NCBI GenBank assembly: GCA_934408585.1
Contig: CAKRVA010000006.1
Coordinates: 47,777-111,776 of the forward strand
Source of the DNA: an uncultured Lachnospiraceae bacterium
GTDB taxonomy: Bacteria > Bacillota > Clostridia > Lachnospirales > Lachnospiraceae
Length of the DNA: 64,000 nucleotides
Direction of reading: 5' to 3'
A program made the translations under genes and the position numbers. Position 1 is the first letter of the stretch, and each line of letters opens with the position of its first letter. Below, in pieces: positions 1-8,477 of this stretch. The notes under the pieces are model-generated. The model was not told the DNA's origin and ran no database searches. It saw only the letters and a program-made list of their open reading frames with translations.

Positions 1-255
1 GAGCTGTGGAAGGAAGGTCTGTCGGAACCGTTAAATAAAACGCCGTTAAAACGGGAAGAAAGGCAGCTTTTGCTTTGTTTTCCCGAAAAGCAGGGATTTC
101 TTGAGGAGGATGCACAGGCAAGAGCATTGGATGAACTGCTTCGGGAAATTGAAAAGAGAATTGCAGAATTGGAAGCTGAACGAAAAGGCAAAAATAAAAT
201 GGTCATGAGTGTGGGAGCTGCAGGAGGGTTATTGCTGACCATACTTTTGATGTAG
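1..255 (+). CDS. spoIIIAB: Stage III sporulation protein AB, C-terminal part (cut by window edge)
   Basis: The reading frame is open from base 1 to the stop at 253-255, so only about the last 84 residues are present. They form a charged helical stretch ending in a hydrophobic segment (GAAGGLLLTILLM), as in SpoIIIAB, a small membrane protein of the SpoIIIA-SpoIIQ channel that links mother cell and forespore during engulfment. Identity rests mainly on position directly before spoIIIAC-AD-AE-AF-AG-AH; the tail itself is weakly diagnostic. spoIIIAA should lie just upstream, outside the window. Expression of this operon is known to be under sigma E, but its promoter is not in view. Confidence 0.85.
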   Translation, partial: ELWKEGLSEPLNKTPLKREERQLLLCFPEKQGFLEEDAQARALDELLREIEKRIAELEAERKGKNKMVMSVGAAGGLLLTILLM

Positions 256-271
256 AAAGGGAATGCAACGG

Positions 272-469
272 ATGGATACAGGCGTAATTTTTAAAATCGC
301 TGCAGTTGGAATCTTAATTACGATTCTGAACCAAATTTTAAAGCATAGCGGGAGAGAAGAACAGGCATTTTTGTGTTCACTGGCAGGGCTTGTTCTGGTG
401 CTGATGTGGCTTGTTCCGTATATCTATGACCTGTTTGTCATGATACAGGAGCTTTTTCAGCTTGGTTAA
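272..469 (+). CDS. spoIIIAC: Stage III sporulation protein AC
   Basis: A 65-residue protein with two hydrophobic segments (about residues 4-22 and 34-58), the size and layout of SpoIIIAC, a small membrane component of the SpoIIIA feeding channel. An ATG at 263 is also in frame, but the AAAGGGA ribosome site at 256-262 abuts it; the ATG at 272 has a 9-base spacing and gives the usual MDTGVIFKIAAVG start. It lies 16 bases after spoIIIAB and 21 before spoIIIAD, in the same operon. Confidence 0.93.
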   Translation: MDTGVIFKIAAVGILITILNQILKHSGREEQAFLCSLAGLVLVLMWLVPYIYDLFVMIQELFQLG

Positions 470-490
470 AGAAGAAAGGGGCTTTTCTTT

Positions 491-880
491 ATGGAAATGA
501 TGAAGGTGGGACTGATTGGCGTTATCGGAGTACTGCTGGCAGTCCAGTTTAAAAGTCAGAAGCAGGAGTATGGAATATATGCAGGAGCAGCATTGTGTCT
601 GGTGATTTTTTGGTGGTGCATGGATGGACTTTTTTCATTGGTTGGAAATATCGAAATGATCTCGCAGTATGTAACAGGAAGTGGAACTTACTTTATGTAT
701 CTGTTAAAGGCAGTCGGGATTACTTATCTGTGTGATTTCAGTTCCATGATTTGTAAAGATGCAGGACATCAGGCGGTTGCCGGTCAGATTGAGGTGTTTG
801 GAAAAATATCGGTGCTTCTGATGGGACTGCCGATTCTTGTTACGGTGATAGGGAATATAGGAGCATTGTCGATGGGATGA
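491..880 (+). CDS. spoIIIAD: Stage III sporulation protein AD
   Basis: A 129-residue membrane protein with about four hydrophobic segments, matching SpoIIIAD in length and in its place after spoIIIAC. Together with SpoIIIAC it is thought to anchor the channel in the mother-cell-derived membrane around the forespore. A GAAAGGGG ribosome site precedes the ATG; an ATG two codons later is possible. The stop overlaps the start of spoIIIAE by four bases (ATGA), which suggests translational coupling. Confidence 0.93.
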   Translation: MEMMKVGLIGVIGVLLAVQFKSQKQEYGIYAGAALCLVIFWWCMDGLFSLVGNIEMISQYVTGSGTYFMYLLKAVGITYLCDFSSMICKDAGHQAVAGQIEVFGKISVLLMGLPILVTVIGNIGALSMG

Positions 881-2028
881 AACGAAGAATTTTATTTCTG
901 GTGGCAGTCCTTTGTTTCTTGTTATGCGATACGGTGGTTTATGCAGAAAATGCAGAGGAAAGCGAATCCTATCAGGAGTATCTGGAATTGATGTTTGGAA
1001 ATTATGATATGGCATCCGTCAATGAGGCGGTTGAAGGTTACTATCCGGAAATGCCTTACAATGGGACAGAACTGATGCAGCTTCTGATGCAGGGAAAAGT
1101 CAAAGAGGTGTTTTCCTGTATCTGGACGCAGACCTGCAACAGAATCTGGGGAGAGCTTCCTTTTGCAAAACAGGTTTTTCTTTATGTGCTGGTACTGGGG
1201 ATTGCCTCTTCTTTTTTCTCAGGATTTGCAGATTTGTTTGCAGACGGAAAACATGCCAGGATTGCATTTTATCTTTTGTATCTGATGCTGATGGGAATTC
1301 TGATGAAGGTGTTTGTAATGACTTCCCAGATTGCTTCGCAGGTTCTTGGTTCTGTTGTGGATTTTGTAAAAATGTTTATTCCGGCTTATTTTGTTGCGGT
1401 TGGAATTTCAAATGGAACGCAGACGGCGGTTGTTTATTATGAGGTAATGCTTCTTGTTATTTATTTCGTGGAAAATTTTATAAAAGCAGTCGTGCTCCCT
1501 ATGGCATACAGCTATATGATGCTGGCATTTTTAAATGGCTTATGGACGGAGGACAGGCTGGTACTTTTACTGGACCTGCTCAAAAAGGGGGTATTACTAT
1601 CCCTTAAAGTGGTATTGGGAATGATTACCGGACTCAGTCTGGTACAGGCAGTGATTGTTCCGGTGGTAGACGGATTGAAAAATTCAGCAATTCATAAGGC
1701 AGTATCAGCAATTCCGGGAATTGGAGGGGCAGCAAAGGGAATTACGGAATTACTTATGGGGGCTGCTGTTCTGATTAAAAACAGTATGGGAGTGTTGCTG
1801 TTATTGCTGCTGATTGGAATTTGTCTGATACCGGTTTTGAAAATTCTGTTTCTGGCACTCAGTGTCAAGCTCGCATCAGCAATTACCGGAATCATCAGTG
1901 ATAAGCGTATTTCTGACTGTGCCAATCATGTTGGGGAAGGGTGTTTTCTGATTCTGCGTTGTGTTTTTACATGTGTGGCACTGTTTTTTATTGTAGTGGC
2001 AGTAATTGCTTATTCTATAATGGTCTGA
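877..2028 (+). CDS. spoIIIAE: Stage III sporulation protein AE
   Basis: A 383-residue polytopic membrane protein. It begins with a signal-peptide-like segment (RRILFLVAVLCFLLCDTVVYAEN), has a short extracytoplasmic acidic stretch, and then about seven or eight transmembrane helices, as expected for SpoIIIAE, the largest membrane subunit of the SpoIIIA complex. Length is close to the family's roughly 400 residues. The conserved region near GLSLVQAVIVPVVDGLKNS and IPGIGGAAKGITELLMGAAV is typical. It overlaps spoIIIAD by four bases and is followed 12 bases later by spoIIIAF. Confidence 0.95.
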   Translation: MKRRILFLVAVLCFLLCDTVVYAENAEESESYQEYLELMFGNYDMASVNEAVEGYYPEMPYNGTELMQLLMQGKVKEVFSCIWTQTCNRIWGELPFAKQVFLYVLVLGIASSFFSGFADLFADGKHARIAFYLLYLMLMGILMKVFVMTSQIASQVLGSVVDFVKMFIPAYFVAVGISNGTQTAVVYYEVMLLVIYFVENFIKAVVLPMAYSYMMLAFLNGLWTEDRLVLLLDLLKKGVLLSLKVVLGMITGLSLVQAVIVPVVDGLKNSAIHKAVSAIPGIGGAAKGITELLMGAAVLIKNSMGVLLLLLLIGICLIPVLKILFLALSVKLASAITGIISDKRISDCANHVGEGCFLILRCVFTCVALFFIVVAVIAYSIMV

Positions 2029-2040
2029 TGGAGAAACAAT

Positions 2041-2478
2041 ATGTTTGAAGGAATTAAAAATGCCTGTATTTTTCTGATTGTGGCACAAATTTTAATGATA
2101 CTGGTACCGGAAGAGGCTTATGCAAAATATTTGCGGGTGTTGATTTCAATTATTTTGATTTTGAAAATTACAGAGCCTGTTATAAATTTTGTGGCGGATG
2201 ATAAGGAGAGGGAAACAATTGCCCAGAATCTGGAACAAATGCAGATGGAACTATATGCACCGGGAACCGATCAGGAAATGATTACAAGAAAACAACAGCT
2301 TTATGAAAAGGTAATGTCATATGTGGAACAGGAGGTAACAGAAAATGGAGCAGGAGAACCAGAAGGAGAAGACACCGAAACGCAGGAACTGGATGAAGAA
2401 GGAGAACTTTCTGGTCATTATTCTGGTGGGAGTGCTGCTCCTGGTAGTGGCATGGCCGATGGAGAAGAAGGGACATAA
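2041..2478 (+). CDS. spoIIIAF: Stage III sporulation protein AF, short form
   Basis: Two transmembrane helices (about residues 8-22 and 30-50) followed by a short amphipathic stretch match the N-terminal half of SpoIIIAF. At 145 residues it is shorter than the roughly 200-residue Bacillus protein. Its last 45 codons lie inside spoIIIAG in another frame and read as an acidic, Gly/Ser-rich tail, probably disordered. The soluble C-terminal domain known from B. subtilis SpoIIIAF is therefore missing or reduced. A frameshift or sequencing error near 2330-2345 is an alternative, though the good spoIIIAG ribosome site argues for the reading given here. Confidence 0.8.
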   Translation: MFEGIKNACIFLIVAQILMILVPEEAYAKYLRVLISIILILKITEPVINFVADDKERETIAQNLEQMQMELYAPGTDQEMITRKQQLYEKVMSYVEQEVTENGAGEPEGEDTETQELDEEGELSGHYSGGSAAPGSGMADGEEGT

Positions 2479-2800
2479 CACAGAGGCAGTTGCCGGGAAT
2501 ACTGCCTTTTTCACGGAAAAGCAGGTGGTTGTAAGGGATGAGTATGTGATTGGACTCGAAAAGTCCTTGCAGGAATTGCTGCAATCCATGGAAGGAGTTG
2601 GGGAAAATAAAGTAATGATTACCTTAAAGGCAACACAGAATACCGGTTATATGACAACAAATAAAACACCGGAGGTGGAAGGCGTTGTGGTGTGTGCGCA
2701 GGGAGCAGGAAACGGGAAAGCAGCAAAAAATATATCTGAAGTAATTCAGGCATTATTTGGTATAGAGGCACATAAGATTAAAATAGTTAAAATGATTTGA
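2345..2800 (+). CDS. spoIIIAG: Stage III sporulation protein AG
   Basis: A 151-residue protein with a basic N-terminus, one transmembrane helix (residues about 22-40, NFLVIILVGVLLLVVAW) and an extracytoplasmic domain with the family's GVGENKVMITLK strand region. SpoIIIAG forms the large multimeric ring of the channel. The ATG at 2345 follows an AGGAGG site at 2330-2335, so the 134-base overlap with spoIIIAF is well supported from this side. It is shorter than the B. subtilis protein (about 229 residues). Confidence 0.9.
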   Translation: MEQENQKEKTPKRRNWMKKENFLVIILVGVLLLVVAWPMEKKGHNTEAVAGNTAFFTEKQVVVRDEYVIGLEKSLQELLQSMEGVGENKVMITLKATQNTGYMTTNKTPEVEGVVVCAQGAGNGKAAKNISEVIQALFGIEAHKIKIVKMI

Positions 2801-2819
2801 GCAAAAAAGGAGACATGGT

Positions 2820-3518
2820 TTGAAGAATATGGTGAAAAAGAATCAAATTATGATTACAGCGCTTGCACTAATGATTGCAGTAGCCGGTTATCTGAATTTT
2901 GCCGGAACGAAAATTACAGATGAAGAAATTGTAACGACAGGCTCCGATATGGTACAGAATGCAGAAGTGATTGAACTGAATACGGAATATGACGATATTG
3001 ACAGCATGGATTCGGAACTGGTGCTTCAGGAGGATAATTATTTAGATCAGTCCATGGAAGAAATTATGGCAGAGGAAGAGCTGGCAGTGGGCTCTGATGG
3101 TATTGAAGAACAGGTGACAGGCAGTGATGTACCCGGAGAAGCAGTGTTTACAGCAGCAGCCGGTCAGGATAGCCTTTCCGGAGCAAAGCTTCTGAAGGAA
3201 CAGACAAGAGCGAAGAGCAAGGAAACATTTTTGGAAATTATTAATAACGGAAATATTGCAGAAGAACAGAAACAGCAGGCGATTGACGGTATGATTGAAA
3301 TGACCGATGTGGCAGAAAAAGAAACTGCGGCAGAGATTCTTCTGGAAGCAAAAGGCTTTCAGGATGTCGTTGTAAGTATTACAGATGATATGGTAGATGT
3401 TGTTGTAAATACTACGGAATTGACAGAAGCACAGCGTGCACAAATTGAAGACATTGTCATCCGTAAAACCGGTATGTCACCGGAAGCAATTGTAATCAGC
3501 ACACTTTCCGGACAATAA
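2820..3518 (+). CDS. spoIIIAH: Stage III sporulation protein AH
   Basis: A 232-residue protein with a basic start, a single transmembrane helix (about residues 9-26), a long acidic low-complexity linker and a C-terminal domain (about 125-232) containing KETAAEILLEAKGFQDVVVSI and ending SPEAIVISTLS, as in SpoIIIAH. This domain binds SpoIIQ from the forespore side and completes the channel. The start is a TTG at 2820, six bases after AAGGAGA; the in-frame ATG at 2829 is too far from that site. It is the last gene of the operon. Confidence 0.93.
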   Translation: MKNMVKKNQIMITALALMIAVAGYLNFAGTKITDEEIVTTGSDMVQNAEVIELNTEYDDIDSMDSELVLQEDNYLDQSMEEIMAEEELAVGSDGIEEQVTGSDVPGEAVFTAAAGQDSLSGAKLLKEQTRAKSKETFLEIINNGNIAEEQKQQAIDGMIEMTDVAEKETAAEILLEAKGFQDVVVSITDDMVDVVVNTTELTEAQRAQIEDIVIRKTGMSPEAIVISTLSGQ

Positions 3519-3531
3519 ATATAAGAAAACA

Positions 3532-3563
3532 TTGATTTTAAAATAAGTTTATGGTGCTATAAT
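3532..3563 (+). promoter_or_regulatory. Extended -10 promoter for deoB
   Basis: TGCTATAAT at 3555-3563 is a perfect extended -10 element. The best -35, TTGATT at 3532-3537, is 20 bases upstream, too far for a normal spacing, so the promoter probably depends on the extended -10. It lies in the 97-base gap between spoIIIAH and deoB. Confidence 0.6.
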
Positions 3564-3615
3564 TTGGAAAATGTGGTATCCTAATGAGAGAAAAACAGAA
3601 AGCGAGGGATACCAG

Positions 3616-4770
3616 ATGAGAAGAGTGTTTTTGATTGTTTTAGACAGTGTAGGTATAGGGGCTATGGAGGACGCAGCTGAATTTGGTGACGTTGGAACCA
3701 ATACGTTACGTTCCGCATCCACCAGCCCCTTTTTTCATATGCCAAATATGAAAAAACTCGGATTATTTAATATAGATGGTGTAAAGGACTGGGCGCAGCC
3801 TGAGGAACACCCAATGGCAGTTTATGGACGAATGAAGGAAGCATCCCGTGGAAAGGACACAACCATCGGACATTGGGAAATTGCAGGTATTATTTCCAGG
3901 AAACCACTGCCGGTATATCCGAATGGATTCCCTAAGGAATTGCTGGATGAATTTTCCGCAATGACCGGAAGAGGTGTGTTGTGCAATAAACCATATTCCG
4001 GTACAGAAGTAATAAAAGATTATGGGGATGAACATGTGAAGACGGGAAAACTGATTGTTTATACCTCTGCGGACAGTGTATTTCAGATCGCTGCCCATGA
4101 AGATGTGGTTCCGTTGGAGGATTTGTATTCTTACTGCAAAATGGCAAGAAAGCTTCTGACCGGAGAACACAGCGTGGGAAGAGTAATTGCGCGACCGTTT
4201 ATTGGTTCTGACGGAAACTATACAAGAACAACAAACCGTCATGATTATTCGCTGGAGCCGCCAAAAGAAACGATCTTGGATGAATTGAAAAAAGCGGGTA
4301 AGGATGTAATCGGGGTTGGTAAAATCCATGATATTTTTGCAGGCCGCGGACTTACCTCTTATGTTTATACCAAAGGAAATGCAGACGGAATTGCCAAAAC
4401 ACTTGGCTATCTGGACCAGGATTTTGAAGGATTGTGCTTTATAAATCTGGTTGATTATGATATGTTGTATGGGCACCGTAATAACATTGACGGTTATGCC
4501 AAAGCACTTACGGAGTTTGATGAATCTCTGCCGGAGATTATGGCTAAGATGAGGGATGAGGATATTCTGATGATTACAGCAGACCATGGATGTGATCCGG
4601 GATATACCTGTTCAACCGACCATTCGAGAGAACATACACCATTGATTATTTATGGAAAAAATCTGCCCACAAAAAATCTTGGTACGCGTGATACATTTGC
4701 AGATATTGGTGCAACCGTACTGGATTATCTGGGTGTAAAAGGAAATATTGCAGGAGAAACATTACTATGA
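3616..4770 (+). CDS. deoB: Phosphopentomutase
   Basis: A 384-residue enzyme that interconverts ribose (or deoxyribose) 1- and 5-phosphate in nucleoside salvage. It shows the alkaline-phosphatase-superfamily metal motifs: LDSVGIGAMEDA near the start, GTNTLRS, and ADHGCDPGYTCSTDHSREHTPL near the end. The ATG at 3616 is preceded by GAGGG at seven bases and begins MRRVFLIVLDSVG as usual for the family; an ATG 45 bases upstream adds an unlikely leader. It has its own promoter after the spoIIIA operon and overlaps prfC by four bases. In Bacillus the gene sits next to xerD, which here is 33 kb away. Confidence 0.95.
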   Translation: MRRVFLIVLDSVGIGAMEDAAEFGDVGTNTLRSASTSPFFHMPNMKKLGLFNIDGVKDWAQPEEHPMAVYGRMKEASRGKDTTIGHWEIAGIISRKPLPVYPNGFPKELLDEFSAMTGRGVLCNKPYSGTEVIKDYGDEHVKTGKLIVYTSADSVFQIAAHEDVVPLEDLYSYCKMARKLLTGEHSVGRVIARPFIGSDGNYTRTTNRHDYSLEPPKETILDELKKAGKDVIGVGKIHDIFAGRGLTSYVYTKGNADGIAKTLGYLDQDFEGLCFINLVDYDMLYGHRNNIDGYAKALTEFDESLPEIMAKMRDEDILMITADHGCDPGYTCSTDHSREHTPLIIYGKNLPTKNLGTRDTFADIGATVLDYLGVKGNIAGETLL

Positions 4771-6359
4771 GTAACTTGGAACAGGAAATAAACAGAAGAA
4801 GAACATTTGCCATCATTTCACATCCGGATGCCGGCAAAACGACATTGACTGAAAAATTCTTATTATACGGAGGAGCCATTAATCTTGCCGGAAGTGTAAA
4901 GGGAAAGGCGACTGCAAGACATGCAGTATCAGACTGGATGGAAATTGAAAAGGAAAGAGGTATTTCCGTAACCTCTTCGGTATTGCAGTTCGAATATGAT
5001 GGTTTTTGTATCAATATTCTGGATACACCCGGACATCAGGACTTCTCGGAAGATACGTATCGTACCTTAATGGCAGCGGATTCGGCTGTGATGGTTATTG
5101 ATGCATCAAAGGGTGTTGAAGCGCAGACAAGAAAGCTTTTTAAAGTATGTGTGATGCGCAAGATTCCTATTTTTACATTTATTAATAAGATGGACCGGGA
5201 TGCAAATGATACGTTTGAATTGCTGGATGAAATTGAAAAAGAGCTTGGAATTGCAACGTGTCCGATTAACTGGCCGATAGGCTCCGGAAAAAGATTCAAA
5301 GGAGTTTATGACCGGAAAACAGAATGTGTCATTACGTATTCCGATACAGAAAAAGGAACAAAAGAAGGGGAAACCCTTGAGGTTTCTGTAAAGGAGCAGG
5401 ACAAGCTGAGAGAAGTGATTGGAGAAGAGGCTGCCGATTTATTGACGGATGAAATTGAGCTTCTCGACGGAGCAAGTGCAGAATATGATTTGGAGCAGAT
5501 TCGTGCAGGAGAACTGACACCGGTATTCTTTGGTTCTGCATTGACAAACTTTGGTGTGGAATTCTTTTTGAAGCATTTCCTGGAAATGACAACAACACCG
5601 CTTCCAAGAAAGTCGGATATCGGATTGATTCAGCCGACCGAAAAAGAGTTTTCGGCTTTTGTATTTAAGATTCAGGCCAATATGAATAAGGCACACCGGG
5701 ACCGTATTGCATTTATGAGAATCTGTTCCGGAAAATATGAAGCAAACATGGAAGTAAAGCATGTGCAGGGAAACAAGGTGATGCGCCTTTCCCAGCCACA
5801 GCAGATTATGGCAAGTGAACGTAAGATTCTGGAAGAAGCTTATGCGGGAGATATTATCGGTGTATTTGACCCTGGTATTTTTTCCATTGGTGATACCCTC
5901 TGTATGCCTAAGGAACAATTCCGGTATGAAGGAATTCCAACGTTTGCACCGGAACATTTTGCAAGGGTAAGACAGGTGGATACCATGAAGCGAAAGCAGT
6001 TTGTGAAAGGAATCAGCCAGATTGCCCAGGAGGGTGCAATACAGATTTTCCAGGAATTTAATACCGGTATGGAAGAAATTATTGTCGGTGTGGTAGGTGT
6101 TTTGCAGTTTGATGTTTTGAAATACCGCCTGGAGAATGAATATAACGTAGAAATCAAGTTGGAAAATCTGCCATATGAACATATCCGGTGGATTGAAAAC
6201 AAAGACATTGACCTGAATAAAATTGTGGGAACCTCTGATATGAAGAAGATTAAGGATTTGAAAGGCAATCCGCTACTTCTGTTTGTAAATGCATGGAGTG
6301 TCGGAATGACGCTTGACCGAAATGAGGGACTCATATTATCAGAATTTGGACGGGAATAA
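4767..6359 (+). CDS. prfC: Peptide chain release factor 3
   Basis: A 530-residue translational GTPase that recycles release factors RF1/RF2 after peptide release. G1 motif SHPDAGKTTLTE (residues about 18-29), G3 DTPGHQDF and G4 NKMDRD are all present, followed by domain II and a C-terminal domain of normal length. The YGGAINLAGSVKGK stretch separates it from EF-G. Its ATG overlaps the deoB stop, so the two are probably co-transcribed and coupled. Confidence 0.95.
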   Translation: MSNLEQEINRRRTFAIISHPDAGKTTLTEKFLLYGGAINLAGSVKGKATARHAVSDWMEIEKERGISVTSSVLQFEYDGFCINILDTPGHQDFSEDTYRTLMAADSAVMVIDASKGVEAQTRKLFKVCVMRKIPIFTFINKMDRDANDTFELLDEIEKELGIATCPINWPIGSGKRFKGVYDRKTECVITYSDTEKGTKEGETLEVSVKEQDKLREVIGEEAADLLTDEIELLDGASAEYDLEQIRAGELTPVFFGSALTNFGVEFFLKHFLEMTTTPLPRKSDIGLIQPTEKEFSAFVFKIQANMNKAHRDRIAFMRICSGKYEANMEVKHVQGNKVMRLSQPQQIMASERKILEEAYAGDIIGVFDPGIFSIGDTLCMPKEQFRYEGIPTFAPEHFARVRQVDTMKRKQFVKGISQIAQEGAIQIFQEFNTGMEEIIVGVVGVLQFDVLKYRLENEYNVEIKLENLPYEHIRWIENKDIDLNKIVGTSDMKKIKDLKGNPLLLFVNAWSVGMTLDRNEGLILSEFGRE

Positions 6360-7601
6360 ATGAAGCAATATGTAGTTCGAAAAAAATGGAAACCAATACT
6401 TGTGGTGCTGTGTACAGCACTCCTGTTAACGGGCTGTGGCAGTCTGGAAAAGCTGTTTGAGTATCCACCCCAACCGGAAAATCAGCAGGAAACAGAGAAT
6501 CCGGAGGGAAAGACTGAAGTTTCAGAGAAGGAACTCGAAAACTATGAACCAATATCGGAAGAAGAGCTGCAGAAAGTTTTTGATGAGCAGGGGACATCTT
6601 ACCATTACTGGCAGTTGAACGAGGAAGAGCAGAACGTTTACGGAGAACTGCAGCATGCATTGGAAGAGCAGGAAGAAGATGTGGCAATATCCACCACAGA
6701 TTCGGCAATGATTGAAAAAGTTTTTCAGTGTGTGCTGAATGACCATCCTGAAATTTTTTATGTCGATGGGTATACAGTTACAAGATATACGCTGGGAGAT
6801 GAGATCAAGATGATTACATTTTCCCCGGCATATACCATGACACCGGAGACGGTTGAGAAAAACAGACAGGCAATTGATTTATATGTGGAAAGCTGTTTTG
6901 CCGGTATGCCTGCGAACAACGGTGACCAATATGAAATCGCAAAATATATTTATGAATATCTGATTGAACATACAGAGTACGAGGCAGATTCACCGGATAA
7001 CCAAAATATCTGTTCCGTATTTCTGAACCGGAAAAGCGTATGCCAGGGATATGCGAAGGCAACCCAGTATTTGCTGCAACACGCCGGAATAGAGGCAACG
7101 CTTGTAATGGGAACGGTACAGAATGGTCAGGGGCATGCATGGAATCTTGTTCTGCTTGATGGAAGCTATTATTATATCGATACCACCTGGGGGGATGCGT
7201 CCTACCAGATTATGGGAAACAACAGTGAAGAACTGATGGGAAATATCCCGCCGATTAACTATGATTATCTTTGCGTGACGACGGAGCAGATAAAGAAAAC
7301 ACATACGTTGGAAGAGGTGGTACCCGTTCCGTTATGTACATCGATGAACGATAATTATTATGTACGTGAAGGACTTTATTTTGACACCGTGGATGAAGAA
7401 CGAATTTCCCAGGTGTTTTCCAATGCATATGAAAAGGGGAGCAGCTATGTTACCCTGAAGTGCAGCAGTGCGGAAGTGTATTCCGGAGTAAGGGATTTTC
7501 TGATAGAAAAACAGGGAATTTTCAGATTTTTAAATTCCCATACCGGAACCGTATCATATGCAGAAAATGTGGAGCAGCTGAGCTTGAGCTTCTGGTTGTA
7601 A
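6360..7601 (+). CDS. Lipoprotein with transglutaminase-like domain
   Basis: A 413-residue secreted protein. A basic start and hydrophobic segment end in the lipobox LLTGC, giving a lipid-anchored Cys26, followed by a Pro/Glu-rich linker. The middle carries a transglutaminase-like cysteine-peptidase fold with the expected triad: Cys228 (SVCQGYAK), His259 (GQGHAWN) and Asp274 (YIDTTWGD). Members of this group are thought to act on cell-surface proteins or peptides; the substrate is not predictable. The gene starts right after the prfC stop with no clear ribosome site, which suggests coupling to prfC. Confidence 0.85.
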   Translation: MKQYVVRKKWKPILVVLCTALLLTGCGSLEKLFEYPPQPENQQETENPEGKTEVSEKELENYEPISEEELQKVFDEQGTSYHYWQLNEEEQNVYGELQHALEEQEEDVAISTTDSAMIEKVFQCVLNDHPEIFYVDGYTVTRYTLGDEIKMITFSPAYTMTPETVEKNRQAIDLYVESCFAGMPANNGDQYEIAKYIYEYLIEHTEYEADSPDNQNICSVFLNRKSVCQGYAKATQYLLQHAGIEATLVMGTVQNGQGHAWNLVLLDGSYYYIDTTWGDASYQIMGNNSEELMGNIPPINYDYLCVTTEQIKKTHTLEEVVPVPLCTSMNDNYYVREGLYFDTVDEERISQVFSNAYEKGSSYVTLKCSSAEVYSGVRDFLIEKQGIFRFLNSHTGTVSYAENVEQLSLSFWL

Positions 7602-7624
7602 AAAAAACGAAAATTTGGTATGAT
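7596..7624 (+). promoter_or_regulatory. Sigma A-type promoter for the asp23-nusB-xse-ispA-dxs run
   Basis: TTGTAA at 7596-7601 and TATGAT at 7619-7624 are 17 bases apart. The -35 overlaps the stop codon of the preceding lipoprotein gene. This is the only clear promoter before a long co-directional series with small or overlapping gaps. Confidence 0.7.
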
Positions 7625-7671
7625 AAAGAGTAATCTAGTTCGTAAAAGGAAATTGAGAAAGGACTGAAAAA

Positions 7672-8055
7672 ATGGAAAAAACAATGGAACAGAACACTTA
7701 TGTATTAAAAGAAGATGCAAATCTGGGAACTGTAAAAATTGCAGATGATGTTGTTGCAATGATTGCCGGCCTTGCAGCCATGGAAGTAAAGGGAATTGCT
7801 GCAATGGCAGGAAATATCAGCAATGAATTGTTAAATAGAGTTGGTGTAAAAAATCTTGCGAAGGGTGTGAAAGTAGAAGTTTCCGGAAAGAAGGTAAAAG
7901 TAGAATTATCTCTGATTATGGAATTTGGTTATAATATTCCGGAGACATCCCAGAAAGTACAGGATAAAGTAAAAACTGCAATCGAGAATATGACCGGTCT
8001 GGAAGTGACGGATGTTGATATCCGTATTGCAGGCGTAAATGCACATAACAAATAG
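7672..8055 (+). CDS. Asp23/Gls24 family envelope stress response protein
   Basis: A 127-residue protein of the Asp23/Gls24 (DUF322) family, with the typical IADDVVAMIAGLAAMEVKGIAAM core and a closing GLEVTDVDIRIAGVN. Family members are small abundant proteins linked to envelope stress; in Clostridia one copy is regularly found just before nusB, as here (11-base gap). The ATG at 7672 follows a GAAAGGACT site; the ATG at 7684 is an alternative. Confidence 0.9.
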   Translation: MEKTMEQNTYVLKEDANLGTVKIADDVVAMIAGLAAMEVKGIAAMAGNISNELLNRVGVKNLAKGVKVEVSGKKVKVELSLIMEFGYNIPETSQKVQDKVKTAIENMTGLEVTDVDIRIAGVNAHNK

Positions 8056-8066
8056 GATGAAAACAG

Positions 8067-8465
8067 ATGAGCAGAAGAAAATTACGGGAACAGTTATTTA
8101 AACTATTATTCCGGGTGGAATTTAATGCCCCCGAGGAAATGCCGGAACAGGAAAAACTGTTTTTTGAAGAAGAGATGGAAGAGGATTCCGAAGAAAAGAA
8201 GCAGCTGGATGAAAAATACCATAACATATTATGTAAACTTGATGAAATCGACGCGATGCTGAATGAGAAAGTAAGCGGATGGGACACCGGACGTATGGGA
8301 AAGGTGGATCTTACGATTTTACGTCTTGCAGTTTATGAAATCAATTATGATGAAGCAGTTCCGACAGGGGTTGCCATTAATGAAGCAGTAGAACTGGCGA
8401 AAAAATTCGGGCAGAGTAATTCACCGGCTTTTGTAAACGGAGTTTTAGCAAAATTTGCACAATAG
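8067..8465 (+). CDS. nusB: Transcription antitermination protein NusB
   Basis: A 132-residue helical RNA-binding protein that, with NusE, assembles antitermination complexes on rRNA leaders. The start MSRRKLREQLFKLLFRVEF and the C-terminal ILRLAVYEINYDEAVPTGVAINEAVELAKKFG with SPAFVNGVLAKFA are diagnostic. It sits between the Asp23 gene and xseA, a common clostridial arrangement. Confidence 0.96.
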   Translation: MSRRKLREQLFKLLFRVEFNAPEEMPEQEKLFFEEEMEEDSEEKKQLDEKYHNILCKLDEIDAMLNEKVSGWDTGRMGKVDLTILRLAVYEINYDEAVPTGVAINEAVELAKKFGQSNSPAFVNGVLAKFAQ

Positions 8466-8477
8466 GTTGACATAACA

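Noticed and set aside
3763..4587. 274-codon minus-strand frame opposite deoB
   Set aside because: deoB motifs are clear on the plus strand; the antisense frame has no family features or start signals.
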